In this document: positions 45,355 through 53,327 of the stretch, piece by piece
How positions within the stretch are numbered: the stretch's first letter is position 1
Layout of the letters: the number at the start of each line of letters is the position of its first letter
From: Pseudomonas karstica
GTDB taxonomy: Bacteria; Pseudomonadota; Gammaproteobacteria; Pseudomonadales; Pseudomonadaceae
Assembly: GCF_009707515.1 (NCBI RefSeq)
Contig: NZ_WLYI01000002.1
Location: forward strand, 186,001-250,000
Reading direction: 5' to 3'
DNA: 64,000 nucleotides
Position numbers and translations under genes: made by a program
Notes under the pieces: generated by a model
What the model was told of the DNA's origin: nothing
Seen by the model: only the letters and a program-made list of their open reading frames with translations
The model's database searches: none

Positions 45355-48300
45355 TCAGGAAGCGATGGTGCTATCTTCGCCCGGCCACTCCTCGTCAGGG
45401 ATATCCCAGATATCGCCGTTCGGCACACCGTCGATTTCGTACTGGGTCAGGTAATCGCTCAGGGCATCCGCGAACTTGCCCACCCGTTTCTCCTGCTTGA
45501 CTTCCTCGATCAGGCCCGGGATGAGCAGTGCCAGCGCAGCCACACCCGCCGCCGCGAAGCCCAGGCCACCCGCTAACATCGAGATCCGCGAAGCGGCAAC
45601 CGCCGACACGCTCATTGCGCTGGCGCCCGCTTCAACCGCCGAAGCCAGGCCAGCCATGATCCCCAGCGAACCGGCCGTGATATTCATGCCGCCGGCAACC
45701 GTATCGCCCTTCCTGAGCGCGTTGACGCCATCGAAGATGCCGTAGGCGCCGGCAGCGATAGCAGCAATGCCACCAATCCCCTTGGCCGCGTTTTCCATGC
45801 CCTTGAGGTTGGCGGTCACGCTTTTCAGCGGATCGTCCAACTTTTTGATCAGGTCGCCGAACTGATCACCCGAAAGCTTGCCCTTCACACCCTTGAGGTA
45901 ATCCTGATAGTTCTTGAGACCACCTTCAGCCAGGAGCGTGGCGGACTGTACCGAACCGGTGGCGATGTCAACGGTCTGCCGCTCGGTCAGCTTCCCGGCG
46001 TTGTTGGCGCCCTTGGCGATGGTAATACCGGCCATGAACAACCCGCTCACACCGTGCAGGACGCCTTTGCTCGAAGCCTCCTTGAGCGACGAGTCCTTGC
46101 TGAATACATCCAGTGCATCCAGGGTCTTGGTGCCTTGGCGAAGCAGGTCCCAGTCGCCCCTGAAATTGGCCAGGACCTGGTCTGGCGTCGCCACGGTGCC
46201 GTCGGCATTGACGAGCAACTGCGGGTTTTCCTTGCTGATCTGCTCGATGATTTTCTTGACCTTGGCCTCATCCAGCTCAGCACCGCCATTGACGCCGAAG
46301 GCCACCTTCATATCGTCGAACGAGGCATCCTTGAAGACATTGTCCTGAGCGATCCGGGTGAAGTTTTCGTTGAGCTGTGTGTCGAGCTTGCCAGTGAACT
46401 CAGGGTCCAGTGCCGAGTTGTACAGCGTGACTTCAAGGCTGTAGGCACTCATGGCCTCTTCAGGGGTATGGTCCTTGAGCAGCTCATTCAGGCGATCACC
46501 TGAAGCCAGCGACTTCTCGTAATAGCTTTCCAATTCGCCATTGGCCTTGGAGCCTTTGACAGCGGCCTGGATTTCACCGGTATTTTCGATGCCCAGCGCG
46601 CCCTGGAGGGTCTGCGCAGTACCAAAGAACTCGGCAAGAATCTCCGGCTGCGTGGTCTTGCCATCCTTGGACTTGGCGTCCCATAGCGTATCGAGTGACT
46701 TGCCGGACTTGATTTCGTCGTCGTAGGTCTTTTGCAGGGACTCCTTGAGCCCCTTGTTACCTTCCACCAGCTTGATCAATTCACTGGAGCCGTGCTCGCT
46801 CACGTACTGACTGACCTCAGGGTCGCTTTGCAGGATCTCGATGTGCGCGTTCACATCGTCAAGCAGCTTCTGGGCATCCGGATGACTGCCCACCTTGTTG
46901 GCAATCGTGACCTGCGACTTGTCGTCCTTCCACATGCCGGCAGCGCTGCCCTGGATGATCAATTGCTGGGCGGCCTTGAGATCCTGCAGCACAGCAGCTT
47001 TTTCTTCTGCCGAATATTTATCCGGGTGATCGAACACGTCCTTGTTCAAGCCTGCGGTATCGACCTTGGCCAAGGCATTGCTGCCGGCGATCCCCGAGAG
47101 CAGCGTGATAACGGAGGTCGCATCCTTGGGTACATTGGCGCTCTTGAGCCAGCCCTGGACATCGGCCCTGCTCAGATCGCCATCAGGATTATTGTCCAGT
47201 GGGTTCTTGGCGTTGTCGATGACCTTGAAAGCACCTGGCTGAGACCAGAAATCCAGCGCCTGCTTGGTCTCCTCGTTCAACTGTGAATTCTGGTTCTTGT
47301 ACTCCTTGATGTCGTCGGCAGTCAGGTACTTGCCCGCACCGGTCTTGCCCTTGATCGCATCGAAGTTTTCATCGAGGATCGCTGCGTACCTGGCGATCTG
47401 CTGCGACGCTGGATCGGCATCCGGATTGGTCTTGAGGTAATCCTTGTAGCTGGCGATATCATCGGTTTTCTTGAGATCTGGCAGGGCCGAAAAGCCTTGC
47501 TTGCCGAAGTCCTGCAAGCGACCAGCCTCGGTGCCGTGCTTGGCTTCGCCGCTCTTGGTGAAACCGTCCACACTGCTGTTGAACAGATCACCACCGGACT
47601 GGGTATTGCCCTTGTCATCGAACATCGTGATGCGGTCCATGACCTGCGCGGCCCGGTAGGCGGCATCAGCATCGCTCTCGTAATCGCCGACCTGGTCCTT
47701 GAGCATGTCCTTGACACCACTCTGGTTCCCCAGGTTCTTGAGCATCGGGTTGTCTTCGATGATGTCTTGCGCCGAACGCTTATCCTCTTCCGGGCGATTC
47801 CATACGATGCCGATCTTTTCGGCCTGCTCGCGGGCTTCCTTGTTGTCGCCAGCCGACGAAGAGTCCTTGATTTCACCCTTGAGGGCAGAGAAACCCTGCT
47901 TGCCGAAGTCCTGCAGGCGACCGGCTTCAGTGCCATTCTTCGCTTCGCCGCTTTTGGTGAAGCCGTCGACGCTGCCGTTGCCTACGTCTTTGCCGGCAAT
48001 CTTGCTGCCCTTGCCATCGAGGGTCTCGATGTGTTCGAGCACCTGGGTCGCGCGATAGGCGGCGTCCGGATCATTTTCGAAGTCGCCGACCTGCTCCTTG
48101 AGCATGTCCTTGACGCTGCTCTGGTTGCCCAGATTCTTGAGCAAGGCATTGTCATTGATGATGTCCTGCGCGGAGCGATCATCCCCTTCAGGGCGTTCCC
48201 ACTTGATACCCAAGGCCTCGGCTTGTTCACGTACCTTGGGATCATCGCCGGACTTGGACAGATCCTTGAGCTCGCCTTTAAGGTGGGAGAACCCTTGCCG

Positions 48301-48711
48301 GCCAAAGTCCTGCAGGCGACCCGCCTCGGTGCCGTGCTTGGCATCGCCGCCTTTGGTAAAGCCATCGACCCGGCCGTTATCGATGTCCTTGCTGGCGATC
48401 CGTTCACCACCCTCATTATATTTTTCCACGTGCTCAAGCACCTGCTTGGCGCGGTAGGCCGCATCAGGGTCAGTCTCGAAATCGCCGACACGGTCCTTGA
48501 GGTTATCCTTCACATCACTCTGGTTGCCCAGGTTCTTGAGCACCGGAGTGTCGTCAATGATGTCCTGGGCCGAGCGGTCGTCGCCTTTTGGCCGCTCCCA
48601 TTCAATGCCTGCCTCCTTGGCCTGCTTGATCGCCTGGTCCCAGGCCTGGGCAAGCCTGGGGTCTTGTGGCTTGGACGTTATGCCTACAAAACTGACATCT
48701 TGAACGGACAT
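45355..48711 (-). CDS. NolX/HrpF/PopF-type type III translocator
   Basis: 1118 residues. Three N-terminal repeats of 133 residues occupy about 33-411. A long helical middle region follows. The C-terminal third has hydrophobic segments suited to membrane insertion (GIGGIAAIAAGAYGIFDG, MNITAGSLGIMAGLASAVEA, MLAGGLGFAAAGVAALALLI). NolX (rhizobia), HrpF (Xanthomonas) and PopF (Ralstonia) share this layout and are secreted to the host membrane, where they let effectors pass. HrpF has two N-terminal repeats, here there are three. No signal peptide, as expected. It has its own ribosome site (AGGAG) and probably its own promoter. Confidence 0.85.
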   Translation of the reverse strand: MSVQDVSFVGITSKPQDPRLAQAWDQAIKQAKEAGIEWERPKGDDRSAQDIIDDTPVLKNLGNQSDVKDNLKDRVGDFETDPDAAYRAKQVLEHVEKYNEGGERIASKDIDNGRVDGFTKGGDAKHGTEAGRLQDFGRQGFSHLKGELKDLSKSGDDPKVREQAEALGIKWERPEGDDRSAQDIINDNALLKNLGNQSSVKDMLKEQVGDFENDPDAAYRATQVLEHIETLDGKGSKIAGKDVGNGSVDGFTKSGEAKNGTEAGRLQDFGKQGFSALKGEIKDSSSAGDNKEAREQAEKIGIVWNRPEEDKRSAQDIIEDNPMLKNLGNQSGVKDMLKDQVGDYESDADAAYRAAQVMDRITMFDDKGNTQSGGDLFNSSVDGFTKSGEAKHGTEAGRLQDFGKQGFSALPDLKKTDDIASYKDYLKTNPDADPASQQIARYAAILDENFDAIKGKTGAGKYLTADDIKEYKNQNSQLNEETKQALDFWSQPGAFKVIDNAKNPLDNNPDGDLSRADVQGWLKSANVPKDATSVITLLSGIAGSNALAKVDTAGLNKDVFDHPDKYSAEEKAAVLQDLKAAQQLIIQGSAAGMWKDDKSQVTIANKVGSHPDAQKLLDDVNAHIEILQSDPEVSQYVSEHGSSELIKLVEGNKGLKESLQKTYDDEIKSGKSLDTLWDAKSKDGKTTQPEILAEFFGTAQTLQGALGIENTGEIQAAVKGSKANGELESYYEKSLASGDRLNELLKDHTPEEAMSAYSLEVTLYNSALDPEFTGKLDTQLNENFTRIAQDNVFKDASFDDMKVAFGVNGGAELDEAKVKKIIEQISKENPQLLVNADGTVATPDQVLANFRGDWDLLRQGTKTLDALDVFSKDSSLKEASSKGVLHGVSGLFMAGITIAKGANNAGKLTERQTVDIATGSVQSATLLAEGGLKNYQDYLKGVKGKLSGDQFGDLIKKLDDPLKSVTANLKGMENAAKGIGGIAAIAAGAYGIFDGVNALRKGDTVAGGMNITAGSLGIMAGLASAVEAGASAMSVSAVAASRISMLAGGLGFAAAGVAALALLIPGLIEEVKQEKRVGKFADALSDYLTQYEIDGVPNGDIWDIPDEEWPGEDSTIAS
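47470..48640 (-). repeat. Three in-frame coding repeats of about 399 bp in the translocator gene
   Basis: The motif WERP/WERP/WNRP falls at residues 38, 171 and 304, exactly 133 residues apart. Each copy continues with DDRSAQDII (or a close variant), LKNLGNQS, DPDAAYRA, VDGFTK and GTEAGRLQDFG. They are protein repeats, not CRISPR or transposon repeats. Confidence 0.9.
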
Positions 48712-49018
48712 TAATGACTCCTTTTCTTAGGGCATGAATGAGTGCAGCGGCGGTGCGAGCCCGCATGGGACGCAGCACTCGCGACAGGTCAGCCAGCGTG
48801 AATGCGCACAAACGTGCCACTAGCAGGGTATTAATTGGACGATAGAATCTGCATGCGCCAGCATCATGAAAAGGGAGTATCCCTGCAGAGTGTTACAACA
48901 AAACGCATGCGCCAGTCACCCGTTTGCCCATCCATCAGGGCCGGGACGCCATTCGAAGATCAGGCAGCTGTACGAGAGGGATCAGCCTGGCAGGGGCCAG
49001 GCTGATGAACACAAGGAA
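48712..49018. other. Intergenic region upstream of the translocator gene
   Basis: 307 bp with no supported gene. It must hold the translocator promoter and contains the hairpin at 48981-49006. Confidence 0.5.
48981..49006 (-). terminator. Strong hairpin after the 154-residue protein gene
   Basis: A perfect 11-bp stem (ATCAGCCTGGC and GCCAGGCTGAT, loop AGGG) starts 13 nt after the stop codon. Like the hairpin at 44712-44741, it lacks a U-tract. Both follow genes that share the same C-terminal sequence. Confidence 0.6.
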
Positions 49019-49483
49019 TCAGTTCTGAGGACGCTGTTTGGACGAGTCCAGCTCGGTCTTGGCAATGGTGCTCAGCTCAGTGATTTGAGCAGACTTGGCA
49101 ATCGCGGAGTCGAACACTTCGCTCATATTGGCGAGGGCTTCGGTGGCAGTGCCCTTGAGGCCGCCCTCTGCTGCCCACTCGAAGTTCCACGCGCCGCTGT
49201 AGCTGTCAGCACCGGCCACATCGTGAGTTTCGATGGCGGTGAAGACGTCCGAATGGCGCGTCATGTAGTCTGCGGCTGCCGAAACTTCGGCAGGCACCTC
49301 TTTGGACGAAGCGTTGGCCAGCGACGAGAGTTCATTACCACTGATCGCGCCCTTGCCTTTCTCTTTCATGTAGTCGGCCAGAATCCGACTGGACTTGGCG
49401 ATGTCCAATTTAGCATCGAATGCAGAGGCGGAATTGTTCTGCGATGTTGGCGTTGCGCTGCTTGAAGGCGTGACAGTAGACAT
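49019..49483 (-). CDS. 154-residue putative secreted protein of the type III cluster
   Basis: No signal peptide; the start is Ser/Thr-rich (MSTVTPSSSATPTSQNNSAS), typical of type III substrates. The middle holds KGAISGNELSSLANASSKEV and MTRHSDVFTAIETHDVAG. The latter part resembles stretches of NolX/HrpK-type proteins. The C-terminus (AIAKSAQITELSTIAKTELD, SSKQRPQN) matches that of the 53-residue protein at 44748-44909. It heads the cluster and is followed by a strong hairpin. It may be an early secreted or translocator-associated protein. Confidence 0.65.
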   Translation of the reverse strand: MSTVTPSSSATPTSQNNSASAFDAKLDIAKSSRILADYMKEKGKGAISGNELSSLANASSKEVPAEVSAAADYMTRHSDVFTAIETHDVAGADSYSGAWNFEWAAEGGLKGTATEALANMSEVFDSAIAKSAQITELSTIAKTELDSSKQRPQN

Positions 49484-49842
49484 GGAGAAGCTTCCTTGGC
49501 AGGGGTTTCAGGTATTCAATAATTGCTTAATGCCATGACATTCATATTAAAGGATTGGCACAACATGCGACTTCAAGTTATCAACTGCGCAGGTCTTACC
49601 CACGGCGGTGGCCAAAATTTCAGATCTCGGACCATGATGCAGGCCGGTGCGCTACTGAACTAACACCTTGGGGGCCCAGATAGCCTGTGACAGGACTCCA
49701 TTTAATTCAAAAATATATATTAATAACAAAGCCTTAAATAAATTTCATGTCAAAAACCGTCCGTCCAACTCCACTGGATTCCAGAGCTCGCGGGGGAATA
49801 ATTGGGGGGAAATTTCGGCTCCTTAAAAAGGATGCCCCACCG
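49484..49842. other. AT-rich boundary between secretion cluster and mosaic region
   Basis: 359 bp with no supported gene. Promoter for the 154-residue gene must lie near 49490-49640. The stretch around 49700-49745 is very AT-rich. Confidence 0.4.
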
Positions 49843-50055
49843 ATGCCCCAAGATAATGCAGTTGTTTTCAAACGAAAACTCAGCGATGCCTTCATCCGCT
49901 CGCTGACCGAACCCGGCAAGCACGCTGACGGCGAAGTCCCTGGTCTCTACTTAGAGGTGAGGGCGTCGAATAAGGTCGGAAAACCACCTTCCAAGTTCTG
50001 GCACTTGAAGTATCGGCTGCATGACAAGGAGAACCGCTTCTCCATCGGCGCGTAA
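49843..50055 (+). pseudogene. P4-type tyrosine integrase, N-terminal fragment
   Basis: 70 residues from the ATG at 49843. It shows the arm-binding (DUF4102) pattern: KRKLSDAFIRSLTEPGKHAD, EVPGLYLEVRASNKVG, and FWHLKYRLHDKENRFSIGA. It stops where the family normally continues with YPEISLKDAR, and the catalytic domain is absent. Next in sequence is a methyltransferase tail. Confidence 0.8.
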
Positions 50056-50324
50056 AGCCGGGTGCTCCGCTGATTGTCGCGGGCAATCAATATGCTTATG
50101 CCAGCCAACCGTTATTGCTTGCGGCCTGGGGACAACAGTGGCGACAGCATGGCGCCAGGCCGGATGAAGTGAAGGCCAAGTTAGGAAAAATTCTTCAGGG
50201 AGCTGACCCGCCACATTCCGAGGCTGCGGTTCAACAATTGATGCATGACTCTGGATTCGGAGTCGCTACTCGTTCCTTCAGTAGTCAGTTCTGGGGTGCC
50301 TGGCTAATGCATAAGACCATTTAA
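50052..50324 (+). pseudogene. Methyltransferase C-terminal fragment
   Basis: Frame VKPGAPLIVAGNQYAYASQP, then WGQQWRQHGARPDEVKAKLG, ending SSQFWGAWLMHKTI. The pattern fits the end of class I SAM-dependent methyltransferases (LKPGG-type strand and a closing FW-G-L segment). No start codon or SAM-binding part is present. It is fused out of frame to the integrase fragment. Confidence 0.6.
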
Positions 50325-50528
50325 AACGGAACCGATAGACTGCTTCTGGTCCCAATCGACCCGAAGCTGACACCTATTCATGTTTACTAGAAAAATGGTG
50401 GATCCGCCATTCATTGGTATTGCGCGAACCTTCCTGGCGCTCGACCTGAATCAACAGGGCCACTGTTACTTCGAATCTGCGCATTCACTCCCTCCGTGCC
50501 TCGCTCTGATAGCCTCGTGAAAATTCAT

Positions 50529-50861
50529 TTACATCGACTTGATCGAAACCACTTCCACAAATCGGAATTTTTTTCTAGCCACCCTAGTCGCTTCTTGCTC
50601 GGCTAGGAGGGAGCTCAACGTATCGGCCTCATGGACCATCTCGTGCATCTTGCCTTCAAATTCATTGCCCACCCGAAGCGTTACTTTCAGCTTAGGTGTA
50701 AATGCTTTCGCGATCTTCTTTTTCTCTGCTGCTTTCGTCGAGTGCGCGATCTCGATATCCGTGAGAGGCTTTTGCACGGGAGGCGCATTGTCCTGCGCAA
50801 CCGGCTCGTCAGCACCGAACAGCGCCCGGCGCATCTCTTCTTCAGTTAGTTCTGGGTTCAT
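50529..50861 (-). CDS. Hypothetical protein of mobile elements
   Basis: 110 residues from the ATG at 50861 (MNPELTEEEMRRALFG). Basic middle (KAAEKKKIAKAFTPKLKVTL) and a helical end (EMVHEADTLSSLLAEQEATR). The longer frame to 51203 includes the inverted-repeat element and is unlikely to be translated. Family not recognised; the style resembles plasmid or island accessory proteins. Confidence 0.5.
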   Translation of the reverse strand: MNPELTEEEMRRALFGADEPVAQDNAPPVQKPLTDIEIAHSTKAAEKKKIAKAFTPKLKVTLRVGNEFEGKMHEMVHEADTLSSLLAEQEATRVARKKFRFVEVVSIKSM

Positions 50862-51087
50862 GCCGATTCTCGGAGGGATGTTATGAGTAGCTAATACGAT
50901 TCTATCAGCATGACGATTTTCTCCAGTAGCGAGTCTCCTCTTGATCAGCTCTAACACCTGGCGGCCGTGCCTGGAGGATTTAGGTTTGCTGTGTATCGAT
51001 GCGTCCACGTGAAACCGAACCACAGCTGGCTGAAGCGACAGGCGGAAATTGGCCGATTTCTGCCTGTCACGAGGGGCAGAAATCGGC

Positions 51088-51267
51088 CGATTCTGTTGAA
51101 AAAGTCGGCCATGGTTTCCACGGTAGAAAAGTATGCATTTGAGATTGAAATCTGTACTTTGAGCAGAGGATTCGGGGCTCAGATTTCGCGTAGCGACGCG
51201 CAATAAAGACGTTTTCAGCGGTCAGTATTGGGGCAGTCTGGACGAACCGACTTTTTCAACAGAATCG
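51088..51267. mobile_element. MITE-like element, 180 bp with 21-bp inverted ends
   Basis: A 21-bp sequence at 51088-51108 (core TTCTGTTGAAAAAGTCGG) is repeated inverted and exactly at 51247-51267. The 138 bp between have no ORF with known similarity. Perfect ends and small size suit a miniature inverted-repeat transposable element or a deleted insertion sequence. No target duplication was identified. Confidence 0.6.
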
Positions 51268-51411
51268 ACCCAAAGCTGTCGGTCAAAGTGTTTTACAAAA
51301 AACTCGTTTGCTGCCGTAATTGACAGTAATTGCAATCCTACGTCCGATTGGGGTTCGATTGCTAGCTACAGGGTGTACCATCAAGTACTGTCCATCAGAT
51401 ATCAGTCAGCC
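51268..51411. promoter_or_regulatory. Likely promoter region of the KaiC cassette
   Basis: 144 bp between the MITE-like element and the first cassette gene. No clear promoter boxes seen. Confidence 0.3.
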
Positions 51412-51846
51412 ATGCTCACGCTAAGCGAAGAGAGCCGCCAGATTGTAGCTTCTCTGGCGCACCGTGTTGGCCCCGACGCGGACATTGCAAGGATCGCCCA
51501 GGCGATTGTTTCAACCTTGCAGGATATGGACGCAGCTCTCACGGCCATCATTGGCCAGCAAGGGGTTGCCGCGCTTTACCGTCGCAGCCTCCAGCTGTGC
51601 GCTTCCGCTCATCCGCGTCTGGCCGGCACCTATGACAGCTTGCAGGCCTCGCTGGATGTGACTGCCCTCAATTCCGTGCTCGTTGAGCAAAGCGAAGCCG
51701 ACGCGTTGTTTTTCGGTCAAGTGTTGTTGACCACGTTTTACGAGCTGCTAACCACGCTGATCGGGCCTTTGCTCACCGCACGTTTGCTTCGTGGCGTGTG
51801 GGAGCCTTCTTTGAGCGACACCCCTTCGCAGGAAAATTCGCCATGA
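51412..51846 (+). CDS. Hypothetical protein co-translated with KaiC-like ATPase
   Basis: 144 residues from the ATG at 51412 (MLTLSEESRQIVASLAHRVG); a start at 51373 is possible. Helical throughout (IARIAQAIVSTLQDMDAALT, FGQVLLTTFYELLTTLIGPL). Its stop overlaps the kaiC-like start as ATGA, so the two products are probably made together. No known domain recognised; a sensor or partner role is only inference. Confidence 0.7.
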   Translation: MLTLSEESRQIVASLAHRVGPDADIARIAQAIVSTLQDMDAALTAIIGQQGVAALYRRSLQLCASAHPRLAGTYDSLQASLDVTALNSVLVEQSEADALFFGQVLLTTFYELLTTLIGPLLTARLLRGVWEPSLSDTPSQENSP

Positions 51847-53318
51847 GCACCAAAGTGACTATCAACCGCCTGGCCACCGGTGTGCCAGGACTGGACGAGG
51901 TGCTGGGCGGAGGATTGCCGGAGTTTTCGTTCAACCTGATCGCAGGCCCGCCTGGCTGTGGCAAAACCACCTTGGCGCATCAGATGATGTTCGCCCTGGC
52001 GACGCCCGAGCGACCGGCGCTGTTCTTTACCGTTCTGGGAGAGCCGCCGCTGAAGATGCTACGTTATCAGCAGCAATTCGACTTTTTCGACAGCGAAGCG
52101 ATCAACCAGTCGATCCGTTATATTAACCTGGCAGACGACACCCTAGCCGGGGATCTGGACGAAGTGCTGCGGCGCATCGTCAGCGAGGTGGAGGCTCACT
52201 CCCCGTCACTGGTGTTCGTCGACTCGTTCCGTTCCGTGGTGCTGGCAAGCCAGACCCAGGATAACCCCAACAACAACCTGCCGCAGTTCGTTCAGCAATT
52301 GGGCATGTTGATGACCACCTGGCAGGCAACGACCTTCCTCATTGGCGAATACTTCACCGAAACCGACACCAACCCGATTTTCACCGTGGCCGACGGCTTG
52401 ATCTGGCTGCGCCAGAGCGTTCAGCGCAATTCCATGGTGCGCAAGATGGAAATCATGAAGATGCGCGGTCAGCCGACATTGCCGGGGCTGCACACCTTCC
52501 GCATCGCTACGTCGGGGATCAAGGTCTTTGCGCCTGCGACACTCAACTCGGTTGAAGCACCGCTGGAGTTCCCCATCAAGCGCCTGAAAATGGGAGTACC
52601 ACAGCTCGACGACATGCTGGGCGGTGGCCTGCCCCGTGGTTATTCCTTGCTTGTGGCCGGGCCGTCGGGCTCGGGCAAAAGCATTCTGGCAGCAACCTTC
52701 CTCGCCGAGGGCGCGCGCAATGGCGAAACTGGTGTGATCGCGGTATTTGAACAACGGCCTAATCACTCCCAGAACGCTACCCTTGCGGGCCTGATCAAGA
52801 GCGACCAGGTCGGTCTGGTGGACAGCCGTGCCCCGGACCTGTCCATAGATGAGACCGTGCAATTGCTGCTCAGCGAGATCAGCCGATTGAAAGCCACTCG
52901 AGTGGTGATCGATTCGTTGTCGGGCTTCGAACTAGCGCTGGCACCGACCTTTCGCGAAGACTTTCGCGAGTCATTGTCGCGCATGGTCACGGCGTTGACG
53001 AGTGCCGGGGTCAGCGTGTTGATGACTTCCGAGCTGGAAGACCGCTACACCGACCTGCGTTTCAGCCCGTACGGCACGGCATTTCTCACCGACGCCATCA
53101 TCGTCCAACGCTACATTGAAGTAGAGAGTCGCTTGTTGCGGATCATGGCCGTGGTCAAGGTGCGAGCCAGCGCTCACTCCGATGAGTTGCGCTTGTATCG
53201 CATCGACAACAACGGCCTTCAGATCGGTGAAATGCTGCCAGGTCGCGAGGGGCTGCTTGGTGGCCGACCGACAAAACAGAGTTCAGGAGCGGTACGCACA
53301 GGAGATAAAAATGATTGA
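51843..53318 (+). CDS. KaiC-like double-domain RecA-family ATPase
   Basis: 491 residues. Two RecA/KaiC domains each begin with the family signature (GVPGLDEVLGGGLPEFSF; GVPQLDDMLGGGLPRGYSLL). Walker A is GPPGCGKT at residues 35-42 and GPSGSGKS at 273-280. Walker B-like strands are SLVFVDSF and RVVIDSLSG. In cyanobacteria KaiC is the clock protein, but in Pseudomonas such proteins occur without KaiA/KaiB and some are linked with stress response. The gene lies between a small helical protein and a histidine kinase, so phosphorylation signalling is likely. No KaiB gene is seen. Confidence 0.9.
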   Translation: MSTKVTINRLATGVPGLDEVLGGGLPEFSFNLIAGPPGCGKTTLAHQMMFALATPERPALFFTVLGEPPLKMLRYQQQFDFFDSEAINQSIRYINLADDTLAGDLDEVLRRIVSEVEAHSPSLVFVDSFRSVVLASQTQDNPNNNLPQFVQQLGMLMTTWQATTFLIGEYFTETDTNPIFTVADGLIWLRQSVQRNSMVRKMEIMKMRGQPTLPGLHTFRIATSGIKVFAPATLNSVEAPLEFPIKRLKMGVPQLDDMLGGGLPRGYSLLVAGPSGSGKSILAATFLAEGARNGETGVIAVFEQRPNHSQNATLAGLIKSDQVGLVDSRAPDLSIDETVQLLLSEISRLKATRVVIDSLSGFELALAPTFREDFRESLSRMVTALTSAGVSVLMTSELEDRYTDLRFSPYGTAFLTDAIIVQRYIEVESRLLRIMAVVKVRASAHSDELRLYRIDNNGLQIGEMLPGREGLLGGRPTKQSSGAVRTGDKND

Positions 53319-53327
53319 GCTCGACTC

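Noticed and set aside
47470..48640. Regular 399-bp repeats considered as CRISPR or tandem transposon
   Set aside because: They are in frame and conserved as protein repeats of the translocator; unit length and spacing do not fit CRISPR.
29087..49483. HrpL-dependent promoters (GGAACC-N15/16-CCAC type)
   Set aside because: I looked upstream of the main gene starts and found no acceptable match by eye.
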